64,000 nt of DNA from Ilex aquifolium (GCA_951799425.1 OX637394.1:29982001-30046000); one strand, 5' to 3'. Shown: positions 1-11,100, numbered from the stretch's first letter. Translations and numbers: made by a program. Notes: generated by a model not told the origin, from the letters alone.

Positions 1-894
1 TATGGCTTCAATTAACACGATTGCGAATTTCATACTTTTAAAATATGCTTCTAAACGTGATTAGCATGAGCTCTATCAACTTCAAAATGAGCAATGTCTT
101 TTAAGCATAAGTATTTTCAACAATTTAAGTGCAATTATTTTTAGCCATTTATTTATACCTCAACTTTTAATGATTGGCCATAAATGGCTCTTTTCTCACA
201 ATTGGCCTTTGGCATCTTTTAAGAGATTGGGGTTTAACTAACCTTTAGTCACGTGTTCACCTGTCACCAACACTTAGAGTCACTTAAGATTATGAATCCT
301 TTAAGCTAACAAGACCCCTAAGTTCAAAGGTGAATGGTAGGCGTGTACAAGGTTTTGAATATTTTTCCAAAGGTAAACACTATCCAAGCATGCTAAGGTG
401 AAAGAAACTTTGGCTCATGAATCAACCAATAAGATTTATGTCACTAAGTTCTCTATCCCTTAATATGACTCGTATCAATGCACATTTTAACTTTGATTTA
501 AGGGTGAAATCATTATAATGAAAACCGAAGTGTGAATCATCACGATCAATAACAAGGAAAAATAAATAAGAAAAATATCCAGAAAACATGCAATAAACAA
601 ACAAAAGAACAAATAAAACAACTACCATAAATCCTAAAAACGAATGTCAAACTTGACATCAAATCTATTTTTGGATTTTCTCATTTCTTTTGTTTTTGGC
701 TTTTTCAATTATCTATTGTTTTTGAAATTTTCATATAGAAAACAATTCAAAATCGACAAAGAAAACTATACACAGTGTATGACCCTAGGGTGTTTGATGC
801 AATGCATGAATGATACACCTAAGTCCATACTCTCACCATGATACACCTAGGTCCATACTCTCATCTCTCCTACTTCTTAAGAGCCATGACTTTG
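1..894. other. Unassigned AT-rich DNA
   Basis: No coding region, RNA gene or recognisable element end is visible here. The short open frames lack any family motif and have the composition expected of random AT-rich DNA. The stretch probably belongs to an old repeat, because the next recognisable feature to the right is a retroelement relic. Confidence 0.5.
811..863. repeat. Two-copy direct repeat, period 28 bp
   Basis: A segment beginning TGATACACCTA is followed 28 bp later by a nearly identical copy; one base differs over about 25 bp. It lies just downstream (in minus-strand terms) of the copia gag relic. It may be simple replication slippage. Confidence 0.7.
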
Positions 895-2870
895 CTAGAA
901 GCACTCGGGGGCCTCCAACTTGGTTGACATGGTGAGTTTCTCAAAGTCCTCCTTAGTCATCCAAACTTGTTTTCTCTTTGTAAAACTCGGGTTAGGTCGG
1001 GGAATGAGTGGAGAACTAGATCTCTTCTCCCCAGAAGTGTGTAGATCAACCTTGAACTTGGGGGTAGAAGAAGTTTTGTGCACTCTAGCATGCGGTCAAT
1101 TTGATGATGATGAATGCATAAGCTTGGACTCACTTTACCTTTCTAAAAGCTTATAAAAATTTAACACTTGGTTGTTTAAAGCTTTAGATTGGTTAGCTAG
1201 ATATATGAGCTTCTTACTTAACACTTCCCTATGTATTTTGCATGCAATGTGCACTATAATAACCATGTTCACCACAAGTAAAACACACAATTGGTTTGGT
1301 TTGGGTTTCCTTTGTAACCAACTTCTTTACATGCTTACCCTTATCATTTTCCGTCTTTTTAGGACTTGTGCTTACTTGTTGGGGTGATGGGTTGGGGTTA
1401 CTAGTGGGAGTGGTGTTCCCATTTGTATAGTCAAAGCCTCTCTTGTCACGCACATCTTTCCATATAGCCAACATTTTATCAAGTTTTTCATACTTTGGGA
1501 AAGTATTTTTGAGAGTTCTTGTGACTCATGAAGGTCTCGACCAAGTTTAATCAATTTATACTCAAGATCCTTGTAAAACTATAAAATCTCTTTGTGCTCA
1601 CTCTCAAGGAAGCTCACCTTATCATGGAGGGACCTCTTCTCTACCTCAAGCCCACAAATATGAACCTTGTACTTCACCATGTCCATATGAAGTGCTTTCT
1701 TCTCATCTTCACTCATTTTGAGCCTCGTGCTCAATTAAAGCAACTTTTTACTTTGTTTTAGACAGTCCTTCTACAATTGATTGTAAGCATCTTGGAGGTT
1801 CTTAAGACTTTTTGTCTCATCCTCACTCATACGGATTTCAACTTCTAAGTTATCTACATCCATGCTAGGACTCGACTCAACTTCCTCATCTACTCCTTCA
1901 GAAGTTTCTCTTTGGGGGGGGGGGGGGGAGGGAGGCATGTGAACCTATGAAGGCTGTGAAATTCTCTTCATTATTTTGAGAAGTGGAGTCAACACTCATT
2001 GTGGACCACTTTTACTTATCTTAGCGTTCAAGGCTCTTCTCCTATCTTTGGGCCTTTCATAGCATTAGAGATCTTTCCCTTTTTTCTCAACCTTGTGCTG
2101 AGAAGTTTTTCCCCACTTTCTTTTCCCTTTCTAGGAGACTTAGGTCTACTTTGATTTTCTTTCGAACTAGACACTATTAGCCTTAAAACAACTTTTGAAT
2201 TTTCGTACAATATAGACTATGTCCACTTCTTCTAACTAGAGTGACCCGGATTTACCCCGTTTTTCAATTTTTGAATTTAAAGTTATACCCTTCAATTTTT
2301 TGGGTGGAAGAAGGTTCATGTCGAAAGGAAAAATTAACCTAACTAGGTCTTCGACCGACACTGAAGCCATATTGACACTTATCTCTAAGGAGGTCACTTT
2401 AGTATAAATTCTCTTAGGTAGAGATCTCAAGATAATCCACTTGATGTTGGCATTTTTGATTTTGATACATAACGCAAAGGAAGAATTCACAATATCGCAC
2501 AACTTAGCATAAAAATTGCTAAATGTTCTTCCTCTTGCATCCTCAAAGTCTCGAACTGAGAGATGTACCTTTGGAGACGGGATATCTTTACCATTGTAGT
2601 TCCCTTGTGAGATACCAAAAGAATATCCCATACCTCCTTGGAGGTCTTGCAATTTGTGGTTCTCTGGAACTCATTTAGTGTCACGAACGACATTGAATAT
2701 CGCATTCAAGACTTTAGAGTTCCTCCTCGATTCTTCAATCTTTGTTTTTGACCAAGTCTTTGGAGATTTCACTTCAACCAATGTTACACCACCTTCTACC
2801 GGTGTAGTGGCGATTGGAGGGCTCCAACTTGCACACTCAACCAAACTCTCTCATCTATGGATTTTATAAA
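895..2870 (-). mobile_element. Ty1/copia gag relic
   Basis: Minus-strand fragments read as a copia-type gag (UBN2/DUF4219-like family). In order from the right: a block with SKEVWDILLVSHKGT and KISRLQRYISQFETLRM (about 2487-2705), then KLCDIVNSSFALCIKIKNA and ILRSLPKRIYTKV (about 2270-2530), a lysine/serine-rich linker, a long coiled-coil-like stretch (about 1560-1900), and a CCHC zinc knuckle CFTCGEHGYYSAHC (about 1235-1280). It ends with a short segment, QVWMTKED, that usually leads toward protease. No protease, integrase, RT or RNase H follows. The relic is broken in several places and old; gag would have formed the particle and bound RNA through the knuckle. A probable LTR lies at its right side. 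Confidence 0.75.
1914..1928. repeat. G homopolymer, 15 nt
   Basis: A run of 15 G inside the copia gag relic. A second copy of the same gag segment further right (4120-4513) ends at a G run in the same position. Confidence 0.9.
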
Positions 2871-3069
2871 CGCTCTCATGAGAGCTTTCCAATATGCAAA
2901 ATTAGACATGTCAAAGAGTGGTGGGCATGTAATTGAACCACCTTCTTTTTGAAACTCCATTCGATACTAACTTGTAGTAATCAATAGATCTCTAGGATGC
3001 AAACACTAGGTGTGTAAGCAAAAATAACATATGCCTACAAGTGTCTACATGCAACTCAGGGCAACCACA

Positions 3070-3082
3070 CTCTGATACTGAT
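3070..3082 (-). other. Primer-binding site of the copia relic (tRNA-Met type)
   Basis: The minus strand here reads close to TGGTATCAGAG, the usual complement of the 3' end of initiator tRNA-Met in plant copia elements, with two mismatches. It abuts a TGTTG terminus at 3083 and lies upstream of the gag relic on the minus strand, as expected for a primer-binding site. Confidence 0.5.
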
Positions 3083-3822
3083 TGTTGTTCCGGGAGGGGA
3101 GAAACGTTGTTGATCTTCCTTCACGATTATACGCATAGAGTGCACGACACTACCAAGGGGTGAATAGATTTTTTGATTTTAAGCTTAATCAAATACCAAT
3201 TAAAATCTATTACTACCACATTTACATCTTACAAATATTTTAGTAATTAAATGTGAGAACCCCTTTTTAACCACCATGACCCCATGAACCCATGTAGATT
3301 GATGTTGTTAATTTTAGCAATTAAACACACAAAGACTCAATCTCACGCAGGGAACCCAAAACCCAAAACCCATATGCAGTTATGGATGATATCAAGCATT
3401 TAATCTATCAAAAACATTGTGCATGTGTGTGCAAACAATCACAAGTGTATATGCATAAACAATAAAGAACACAAGTGATTTATTGATGAGGAAAATCCTC
3501 CTAGGGAAAAACTGCAGAGAACCTTTACCGGTTCACCAAAACCTAATCCACTGTGATGTGAACCCCGCCAATCAACTTGCTTTGAGACCCAACAACAATA
3601 TTGGAAAAACAACCCAAGAAAGCCAAACTCATGTCTATGGATGGAGAATCTGAACCCGTTGAGAACCCATTTCAAGAACCTAGATTATATTAAGAGCTTA
3701 AGTAATCATAATAACTATTAGGTATATATTTTCTTATTTATTCAGTTAAAAGATAATAACCTTAGTAGTGGTCCTGTTCAATACACAAAGTGTACTAGTG
3801 CAACAATCTGAGACATCCAACA
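3083..3822 (-). mobile_element. Probable LTR of the copia relic
   Basis: The segment starts TGTTGTTCC and ends CATCCAACA on the plus strand, giving TGTTG...CAACA termini, and sits directly next to the primer site. It contains the phrase ggggtgaatag and a gaggaaaatcctcc block of a kind I associate with plant copia LTRs. No target duplication or partner LTR was found, so the right border is uncertain. A 139-bp piece of another family lies inside it. Confidence 0.4.
3554..3692 (-). mobile_element. U5 fragment of the second CRM-like LTR family
   Basis: Begins TGATGTGAACCCC and matches, on the minus strand, the last 140 bp of the LTRs at 20232-21184, 48735-49632 and 50054-50945 (shared phrases include GAGACCCAACAACAATATTG and CATAGA...GAGAATCT). 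No primer site or LTR body accompanies it. It is an isolated end fragment, either a truncated insertion or captured DNA. Confidence 0.8.
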
Positions 3823-4119
3823 GTCTCCTATAGCCAAAATACACTATGTCAGAAGATTGCACTATAATTCTACTGATGGCGTATCCAATTCCATCTAAGA
3901 CTGTGAACCTTTACTCATATCATACAAGGATCTGATAATCTGATCTTATGTGTATAAGTTAAACTATACACACCAAATTATTTATAATATAAAATAAAAG
4001 ACACATAGATTCTCATAATATAATACAAATTTTTACCCACATAGATTCCCATAGAAAATGAAGAACTTTTATTAAATAATAAACTGAGTTTTACTACAAA
4101 AAGAAAGCTTTTAGTGTAT
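3823..4119. other. Unassigned DNA between copia pieces
   Basis: AT-rich, with no motif or open frame that I can assign. It separates the probable copia LTR from the second gag fragment. Confidence 0.4.
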
Positions 4120-4513
4120 AACTCTATCCCTTGCGACTCGTGAAGGTCTCTATCATGTTTAATCAATATGTACTCAAGACCCTTCTTAGACTCTAAAAAC
4201 CCTTTGTACTCACTCTAAAGAAAGTTCACTTTGTCTTGGAGGGATTTCTTCTCCTTTTCAAGCCCACAAATATGAGCCTTGAACTTCACCAAGTCCATAT
4301 TAAGTGCTTTCTTCTCTTCTTCACTCGTGTTGAGCCTTTTGCTCAATGAAAGCAACTTCTCACTTTGTTTTAGACACTCCTGATATAATTGATTGTATGT
4401 ATCTTGGAGGTCCTCAACGCTTTCAGTCTCATCCTTAAGCTTAGAGACTTCAACTTCTAAATCATCTACCTCAACTTCCCTATCTTCTTCTTTGGGGGGG
4501 GGGGGGGGGGGGG
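4120..4513 (-). mobile_element. Second diverged copy of the copia gag coiled-coil segment
   Basis: Aligned by eye with 1500-1928 throughout (for example CTCAAGCCCACAAATATGA and AAGTGCTTTCTTCTC), at roughly 80 % identity. It contains only the coiled-coil-coding part and stops at a G run (4494-4513). It is a broken, direct-orientation duplicate of part of the left relic, either from another copy of the family or from a local duplication. Confidence 0.75.
4494..4513. repeat. G homopolymer, 20 nt
   Basis: Twenty consecutive G at the end of the second copia gag fragment and at the border with the plus-strand LTR-like repeat. Confidence 0.9.
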
Positions 4514-4796
4514 TAGGTGATTAACCCTAAAATGTTACATTGTTTATAAAGTTTTAAGGGTTAATTAGTACATAGTTAAAGGGCTAAAAGTTAAATGATA
4601 TTTGTACTAATGGGTGAAAACATGTTACTTTGAAATTGCAGTGTCTAAAAAGCAAAATTGGAAAGTTAAGGGGCTAAGGTGCAAAAAAGAAAAATTAAAG
4701 CAACACTACAGCGTCTGAATGCCCTTGCTCCATCTGAATGGTGGGACCCTGCATCAACACAAGACCCAAGGAGAAGAATAAACAAATTCCAGTGGA

Positions 4797-4838
4797 AGAC
4801 CACCGTCCGAACGGTGGAACCTGGCATCTGGACGGTGG
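4797..4838. repeat. Inverted motif pair CCACCGT/ACGGTGG
   Basis: CCACCGTCCGAACGGTGG is an imperfect 18-bp palindrome around CCGA, followed 15 bp later by the related CTGGACGGTGG. It lies in the U3-like part of copy A about 100 bp upstream of the TATA box, comparable with the CpG-centred palindromes in the Athila-like LTRs. Confidence 0.6.
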
Positions 4839-4933
4839 TTAAACTGACTTTACAAGCTTCTCTCCCATTGGTCTGCTTTGGCAACACTTGCACCCTATTG
4901 GTCCCTGAAGGAGACTACCACCCAATCTTCCCC

Positions 4934-4941
4934 TATAAATA
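4934..4941 (+). promoter_or_regulatory. TATA box of LTR-like copy A
   Basis: TATAAATA in a C-rich context (CCCTATAAATACCCCC), preceded about 60 bp upstream by CCATTGG and CTATTGG CCAAT-type boxes. Typical of a plant LTR promoter. Activity is not implied. Confidence 0.5.
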
Positions 4942-5087
4942 CCCCCTCCACCTAGTTTTTCAAATCATTCTTCAATTTTCAGTAAAAGGCTTTCCTAGCC
5001 AATTCTCTCTTCTACATTTCTTGAAGACCTCCTCCGACTTGAAAGGTTGAACCTCTCTCACTTTTCCTAGCTTGCCTTGGCAAAGGA

Positions 5088-5092
5088 AGGGT
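5088..5092. other. Target-site duplication AGGGT, left
   Basis: AGGGT directly precedes the TGATG terminus at 5093 and recurs directly after the CATCA terminus, at 12325-12329. This shows that the whole 5093-12324 element arrived in one integration. Confidence 0.9.
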
Positions 5093-5394
5093 TGATGCAA
5101 TACAATCTGATCCGTTGAGCATAAATGGAGGTCCTATGACTCGGGCAAGAGTAAAAAGGATGAAGGAAGCATTGAACGGGCTGATTCAAGACATATGGGC
5201 TGATTGTGGAAGTTCAAGCAAGGAGCATGATCCACTTGGGCAAAGATCCATCAACATGATTCAAGTTCTAGAAGATTCCGGCAAAGGCTAAGCTTTAAAT
5301 TGGCATGTTTAAAATTGGTCTGATTGTAAGACTTTCCTTAGCTATTTAGGCATGTGAGTTATTCCTTTTAGGAAAGTAAGAGTTTAGGAAAGTA

Positions 5395-5482
5395 AGCTAT
5401 TTCTTTACCAGCAAGTAAGAGATATTTCTTTACCCACAAGTAAGAGATATTTCTTCACCAGCAAGTAAGAGATATTTCTTAA
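5395..5482 (+). repeat. 25-bp tandem repeat in U3 (three copies plus a partial)
   Basis: CAAGTAAGAGATATTTCTT recurs at 5412, 5437 and 5462 with a related partial unit before. It lies 45-130 bp upstream of the TATA box. The 3' LTR has the same array near 11895-11969. Such U3 tandem units often act as enhancer-like elements in plant LTRs, which is inference here. Confidence 0.85.
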
Positions 5483-5526
5483 ATAGGATAAGCTATTTTA
5501 GGAAGTTTTCTTTGAAATAACCAGCC

Positions 5527-5536
5527 TATAAATAGG
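5527..5536 (+). promoter_or_regulatory. TATA box of the 5' LTR
   Basis: TATAAATAGG preceded by CCAGCC. The same core, CCAGCCT(TA)TAAATAGGC, is present in the LTR at 20232-21184 of the other CRM-like family, so the promoter core is conserved between the two. The transcript start is expected near 5557. Confidence 0.75.
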
Positions 5537-5839
5537 CATTCAAAGCATTGTAAAAGACAAAATATTTTGGTGTGTATTGTGAGGTTTCTACCTTATCGTT
5601 CTTCCAAGAACTATTTCAAGAACTTATCAAGAATTAATCTTTCTTGTGGCGTTCATCGACTTATCGCTCAATCTTGAGTGTGGCGTCTTTCTCTTGAACT
5701 TTTAACCTTGGGTTCTTGTTTCTTGCAAACATTGGGTCTAGGGTTCTTGGTTCTTATAATCTGATTTGTGATCTTTCTTGGGGAGTCTTCAATCAATTTG
5801 CCCATGGGTTCTTGAATTCGTTTAAGGGTTCGCATCAGT

Positions 5840-5851
5840 TGGTATCAGAGC
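5840..5851 (+). other. Primer-binding site (tRNA-Met)
   Basis: TGGTATCAGAGC, two bases after the 5' LTR end at 5837, is the standard complement of the initiator tRNA-Met 3' end. Confidence 0.92.
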
Positions 5852-6061
5852 ACTCGGGTTTGTTTTCTCGAATCAGGTTGGTTATCTTTGTTTATGCGCA
5901 TCTATTTAAAAAAAAAAATAAAAATTCGTGCACTGTTCATCGTTACTGTTCATTGCGACTGTTCATTCCGATTTTGTTTATTCTATTTGATTTGGGGCGT
6001 GACTTGTTGCCTCTTTTGTGATCTGATATCAAAAAAAAAAAAAAAAAAAGAGAAGAAGAAG

Positions 6062-6097
<36 letters not shown>

Positions 6098-6643
6098 GAA
6101 AGAAAGAATCGAATTGAGGCTAATCAAATTGCTTTAGGGCTGACTTGTGTTGAGATTTGAACAAAAAAAAAAAATCAAAAGTTACTTATTATGATCATTC
6201 ACGCATTGTTATCCCAAAATAGGTCATCTTATTTGATTTAACCCCTTTCTTGATCCATTTGTTGCTTTCGAATCATTGTTTCTCTTAGTTTTCGCCGAAT
6301 TCGTTTTCTTTGCTTCGTTGTGTTTCTTTGTTTCATTTTCGTGTTATCGTTGTTATTCTCTGTTTTCATTGTTAATTCTGGTCCTTCCTTCGATATTTGT
6401 GTCTTATTTTGTTAAGTTATTGTGCGTTATGAGAACGGTTGGTTTTTGGTTGAGTTTTGAGTAGTTTGCGAAAGAACGACAAAGGTGAAACATTTGAGTG
6501 GTATAAGGCTGAGTGTGTGAGCTTATCTTAAGAAAAAGCCAATAAGAGTGTAAACACGAGGGTTGAGTGACATTGAAACGAGTGAAACACGTGAGGGAGT
6601 GTTTGTGAGGCTATTTCTAACATTGTTTTGCAGGTTATAAAAC
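5852..6643 (+). other. Untranslated leader of the young element
   Basis: About 790 bp between primer site and gag start, rich in T and containing a long A/AAG tract. No conserved protein motif is present; the short frames in it are not supported. Confidence 0.7.
6031..6108 (+). repeat. Poly-A / AAG / AAAAG low-complexity tract
   Basis: A run of 19 A, then AAG repeats, a second A run and five or six AAAAG units. It sits in the leader of the young element and is prone to slippage. Confidence 0.95.
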
Positions 6644-7780
6644 ATGACTTCCAAGGATAAAGGAGTAGCTGAGGAGGGTGGTACTGATGTGCTATTCATA
6701 CTTCGGGCTATGCAACAACAGTTCGAACGTATGAATACGAGATTTGATGACATGGGAAATCAGTTGGAGGAGCAGGCGAATGTGATTAATGAGTTGAGAA
6801 CGAATGAGGGAAGAAGAGTTGATGGACATGATAGGCGTGAGGCACCAGTGGAGAGGAGGCAGAATAGGCGTCATCAAAACATTATCGATGATGACGAGTG
6901 GGATCTTGGTGATTACTTCGAAGACCAGGCCACGTTGATTGGGTTTGACCATGGTAGAGGTGGTAGAGGTGGCAGTGGTGGTCGTGGAGGTGTTAGAGGT
7001 GTTTATCGGAGAGATGGAAATTTGGGTAGCATTAAGATGAAAATCCCAGCCTTTCAAGGCAAGAATGATCCGGAGGTTTATTTAGAGTGGGAAAAGAAAG
7101 TGGAGTTAGTGTTTGATTGCCACGACTATTCAGAGGAGAAGAAGGTGAAACTAGCTGCAGTGGAGTTTACTGATTATGCGGTGGTATGGTGGGATCAGTT
7201 AGTGATGAATAGGAGGAGGAATAGAGAGCATCCGGTTGATACTTGGGATCAGATGAAGAGTATCATGAGGAAGAGGTTTGTCCCTTCTCATTATTATAGG
7301 GACTTGTTTCAGAGGTTGCAAGGGTTGACTCAGGGGTCCAGGAGTGTTGAGGAGTATTATAAGGAGATGGAGATAGCCATGATTCGGGTAAATGTAGAGG
7401 AGGACCGAGAGGCGACCATGGCACGATTTTTGCACGGTTTGAACCGAGATATTCAAAATGTAGTTGAGTTACAACATTATGTGGAGATGGAAGATATGCT
7501 ACACATGGCGATGAAGGTTGAGAGGCAACTCAAACGGAAGGGTTCTACTCGGTTTGGGCAGAATTCGGGTTCTTCATCTTCTTGGAAACCGAATTCTAGT
7601 TGGAGCAATAAGGAAGAGAAATCAGATTCTAAGGGTAAAGTTGAAGCTTCCTACAAAGGCAAAGACATAGAGGCAAGCAAGGAGCGAGATAAATCTGATT
7701 CTCAAACTTCTAGAAATAGAGATATAAAGTGCTTTAAGTGTTTGGGCAAGGGGGCACATTGCATCTCAATGTCCAAATAA
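6644..7780 (+). CDS. gag: Gag of the young CRM-like element (fossil)
   Basis: A 378-residue frame. The N-terminus has a coiled-coil-like part ([20 protein letters not shown]), then a glycine/arginine-rich linker ([13 protein letters not shown]), then the retrotransposon gag domain (about residues 130-300) with [47 protein letters not shown] and [15 protein letters not shown], followed by a lysine/serine-rich tail and the zinc-knuckle start [10 protein letters not shown]. Gag forms the cytoplasmic particle and packages RNA. The start is the first ATG after the leader and gives the usual N-terminus of the family. It is followed by the foreign R-U5 piece and then pol. Confidence 0.88.
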   Translation: MTSKDKGVAEEGGTDVLFILRAMQQQFERMNTRFDDMGNQLEEQANVINELRTNEGRRVDGHDRREAPVERRQNRRHQNIIDDDEWDLGDYFEDQATLIGFDHGRGGRGGSGGRGGVRGVYRRDGNLGSIKMKIPAFQGKNDPEVYLEWEKKVELVFDCHDYSEEKKVKLAAVEFTDYAVVWWDQLVMNRRRNREHPVDTWDQMKSIMRKRFVPSHYYRDLFQRLQGLTQGSRSVEEYYKEMEIAMIRVNVEEDREATMARFLHGLNRDIQNVVELQHYVEMEDMLHMAMKVERQLKRKGSTRFGQNSGSSSSWKPNSSWSNKEEKSDSKGKVEASYKGKDIEASKERDKSDSQTSRNRDIKCFKCLGKGAHCISMSK

Positions 7781-7851
7781 ACGTGCTATGTTTTTGAGGG
7801 ATAATGGTGATTTTGAAACTGACAGTGAATCTGATGAAGATTATTATGGAG

Positions 7852-8160
7852 AATATATGATGAATTTTGATTGTGAGTTGAGTTGAGTTTACTCCTCTTG
7901 TTCTTGATTGAACTTATGAACTTATCAAAGGCAAATCACAACCTTTGTGGCGTTCCTCCTTGTAATTTGGGTTCTTGAGACGGGTTCTTCAACGGGTCTA
8001 GATTTTTAATATAATCTAGGTTCTTGACACGAGTTTTCAACGGGTCTAAATTCTCCATCCATAGACCTGAGTTTGGCTTTCTTGGGTTGTATTTCCAATA
8101 TTGTTGTTGGGTCTCAAAGCAAGTCTATTGGGGTTCGCATCATTTGGTATCAGAGCATGG
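7852..8160 (+). mobile_element. Captured R-U5-primer-site end of another CRM-like family
   Basis: The sequence from about 7852 to 8142 matches 20896-21184, the final 290 bp of the second-family LTR, including the GGGGTTCGCATCA terminus. It is followed by TTTGGTATCAGAGCATGG, a tRNA-Met primer site (8145-8156). The match starts about 27 nt after the point equivalent to the TATA box in the full LTR, so the piece corresponds to the 5' end of an RNA of that family. It sits between gag and protease of the young element. Confidence 0.85.
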
Positions 8161-11100
8161 AATTTTGGTGAAGGAGAGGAATATCCAGTTGAGGGTGAAA
8201 TTTTGGTCACGAGGCGTGCCTTGAATGCACAAGTGAAGGAGGAGGACAACGAGGCACAACGTGACAATATCTTTCATACTCGCTGCCATATCAACAATAA
8301 GGTATGTAGTGTTATCATTGATGGGGGGAGTTGTGCCAATGTTGCTAGTACCTTGTTAGTTGAGAAACTTAATTTGCCTACTATTAAGCACCCTACTCCT
8401 TATAAGTTGCAATGGTTGAATGAATGTGGGGAGATTAAGGTGAATAGGCAGGTATTAGTTTCATTCTCCATTGGGCGTTATGTTGATGAGGTTTTGTGTG
8501 ATGTAGTCCCAATGCATGTTGGTCATTTACTTTTGGGACGTCCTTGGCAGTTTGATAGGCAAGTTATGCATGATGGATATAGAAATAGATATTCTTTTGT
8601 ACTGCATGGAAAACCTGTAACACTTGTACCGTTAACGCCTAGACAGGTGCATGATGATCAAATGAGGTTAAAAAGTGAGTTTGAGGGAAGAAAAGAGAGT
8701 GACAATGAAAAAAAAGAGGGAAATAGAGTGAAAGTGAAAAAAAATGAGGGAAAAAACAGAGAGGCTGCTGAATCTTCAAGAAGTGAAAAGAGTGAGAGTT
8801 CACAAAAGCAAGAGAGGAAAACTGTGAGTTTCTATGCAAAAGAACGAGAGGTTATGGGAGCTTTTTATTCCGGGCAGCCGATGATTGTACTTATGTACAA
8901 GGAGGCCTTTTTGAATACTAATGAGCTTAACCTTGCTTTGCCTAGTGTTGTTGATTCTCTTTTGCAGGAGTTCGGTGATGTTTTTCCCGAGGAAATCCCA
9001 AATGGCTTGCCACCAGTTAGAGGGATTGAACATCAGATTGATTTCATTCCTGGTGCAATGATTCCCAATTGTCCAGCTTATAGGAGTAATCCCGAGGAGA
9101 CGAAGGAACTTCAAAGGCAAGTTGAGGAGCTGATGTCGAAGGGTCATGTAAGGGAGAGCTTGAGTCCTTGTGCAGTTCCAGTGTTACTTGTGCCCAAAAA
9201 GGATGGGACTTGGAGGATGTGCACCGATTGTCGCGCCGTGAATAAAATAACGGTAAAGTATCGGCATCCCATTCCTAGACTTGATGACATGTTAGATGAA
9301 TTACATGGCGCTTGTGTGTTTAGTAAGATTGATCTGAAATCTGGTTATCATCAAATTAGGATGAGAGAAGGTGATGAATGGAAAACGGCATTTAAGACTA
9401 AATATGGTTTATATGAATGGCTGGTAATGCCTTTTGGCTTAACCAATGCACCTAGTACGTTTATGCGTTTAATGAACCATGTTTTGCGTGCTTTTATTGG
9501 TAAATTTGTTGTCGTTTATTTTGATGATATCTTGGTTTACAGTAAGAGCTTAGATGAGCATGTTGAACATTTGAGGCTTGTGTTATGTTCTTTGCGTGAT
9601 GCTCAGTTATTTGCTAACCTCAAGAAATGCTCGTTCTACACTAGTCAGGTTGTTTTCTTAGGATATGTTGTTAGTGCTAAGGGCATTGAGGTTGATGAGG
9701 AGAAGGTTAAGGCTATTCGAGAATGGCCTACACCTAAAACCATTACTGAGGTACGTAGCTTTCATGGTCTTGCTAGTTTTTATAGAAGGTTTGTAAAGGA
9801 TTTTAGCACCATAGCTGCACCATTGACTGGAATTATTAAGAAAAACGTAGGCTTTAAATGGGGAAAGGAACAAGAAGTTGCTTTTAATTTGATTAAAGAA
9901 AAACTTAGTTCTGCACCTTTACTTGCTTTGCCTAACTTTTCTCAAACTTTTGAAGTTGAGTGTGATGCCTCAGGTATTGGAATTGGAGCTGTTCTAATGC
10001 AGGGAGGTCGTCCTTTAGCTTATTTTAGTGAGAAGCTAAATGGGGCAGCCTTGAATTACCCAACTTATGATAAGGAGTTTTATGCATTGGTGAGGGCGTT
10101 AGAGACTTGGCAACATTATCTTTGGCCCAAGGAGTTTGTCATCCACACTGATCATGAGTCTTTGAAACATTTGAAAGGTCAAGGTAAGCTGAATAGACGC
10201 CATGCTAAATGGGTTGAATTCATTGAGACCTTTCCTTACGTTATCAAATACAAGATGGGGAAAGAGAATGTGGTTGCTGATGCTTTATCTCGTAGGTATG
10301 CTTTAGTTTCCACTTTAAATGCAAAGTTGCTTGGTTTTGAGTACATTAAGGATTTATATGCTATTGATTCTGACTTTGCTAATGTGTTTGATGCTTGTGA
10401 GAGTTCGGGTTTTGGTAAGTTTTATAGGCATGATGGGTTCTTGTTTCGAGAGGATCGATTGTGCGTGCCTAATTGTTCGATGCGTGAGTTATTAGTTAAA
10501 GAAGCACGTGGGGGTGGTTTAATGGGGCACTTTGGTGTTAGGAAAACCTTAGATGTGTTAGTTGAACATTTTTTCTGGCCACATATGAAACGGGATGTTG
10601 AGCGAATTTGTGAGAAATGTGTTGCTTGTAAAAAGGCTAAGTCTAAGGTTCAGCCCCATGGTTTGTATAATCCCTTACCTATACCTAGTTCACCTTGGGT
10701 AGATATTTCCATGGATTTTGTGTTAGGTTTACCTAGGACAAAACGAGGACGGGATTATGTGTTTGTTGTTGTTGACAGGTTTTCAAAGATGGCTCATTTC
10801 ATTGCATGTCATAAGACTGATGATGCTAGCAATGTAGCTGATTTGTTCTTTAGAGAGGTGGTGCGTTTACATGGAGTGCCTCGGAGCATTGTGTCTGATC
10901 GTGATGCTAAGTTTTTGAGCTATTTCTGGAAGACATTGTGGGGTAAGCTTGGTACTAAATTACTCTTTTCTACTACTTGCCATCCACAAACAGATGGGCA
11001 AACCGAGGTAACTAATCGTACTCTTTCTACTTTATTGCGTGCTGTCATTGGTAAAATTTTGAAAACTTGGGAGGATTGTTTGCCTCATGTCGAATTTGCT

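Larger units (their letters stand above)
4514..5092 (+). mobile_element. Old plus-strand LTR-like repeat (copy A, left part)
   Basis: Homologous by eye to about 12640-13250. Both contain a start like GGGCTAAAATGCAAAG, imperfect inverted motifs around GTCCGAACGG or TCCGGACGG, a CCCATTGG...TATAAATACCC promoter-like block and a later TTGAACCTCTCTCACTTTT box. The order U3, TATA, R is that of an LTR read on the plus strand. The copy is interrupted by the young CRM-like element and resumes at 12325. Confidence 0.6.
5093..5837 (+). repeat. 5' LTR of the young CRM-like element
   Basis: 745 bp, TGATGCAATAC...GGGTTCGCATCA. It contains a 25-bp triple tandem repeat, a TATA box 434 bp from its start, then R and U5 rich in GGGTTCTTG. 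The first 199 bp correspond to the end of the pol reading frame as it enters the 3' LTR. Confidence 0.93.

Noticed and set aside
3978-4166. Small minus-strand frame between copia pieces
   Set aside because: AT-rich, no motif, and it overlaps the decayed gag duplicate in another frame.
4679-5050. 123-residue plus-strand frame with CCAAT/TATA DNA inside
   Set aside because: No family motif, and the DNA aligns with another LTR-like copy at 12700-13060 where the frame is not kept. It is promoter-like LTR DNA rather than a gene.
6276-6464. Hydrophobic plus-strand frame in the leader of the young element, resembling a membrane peptide
   Set aside because: T-rich untranslated leader gives hydrophobic residues by composition. 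It does not recur in relatives seen here.
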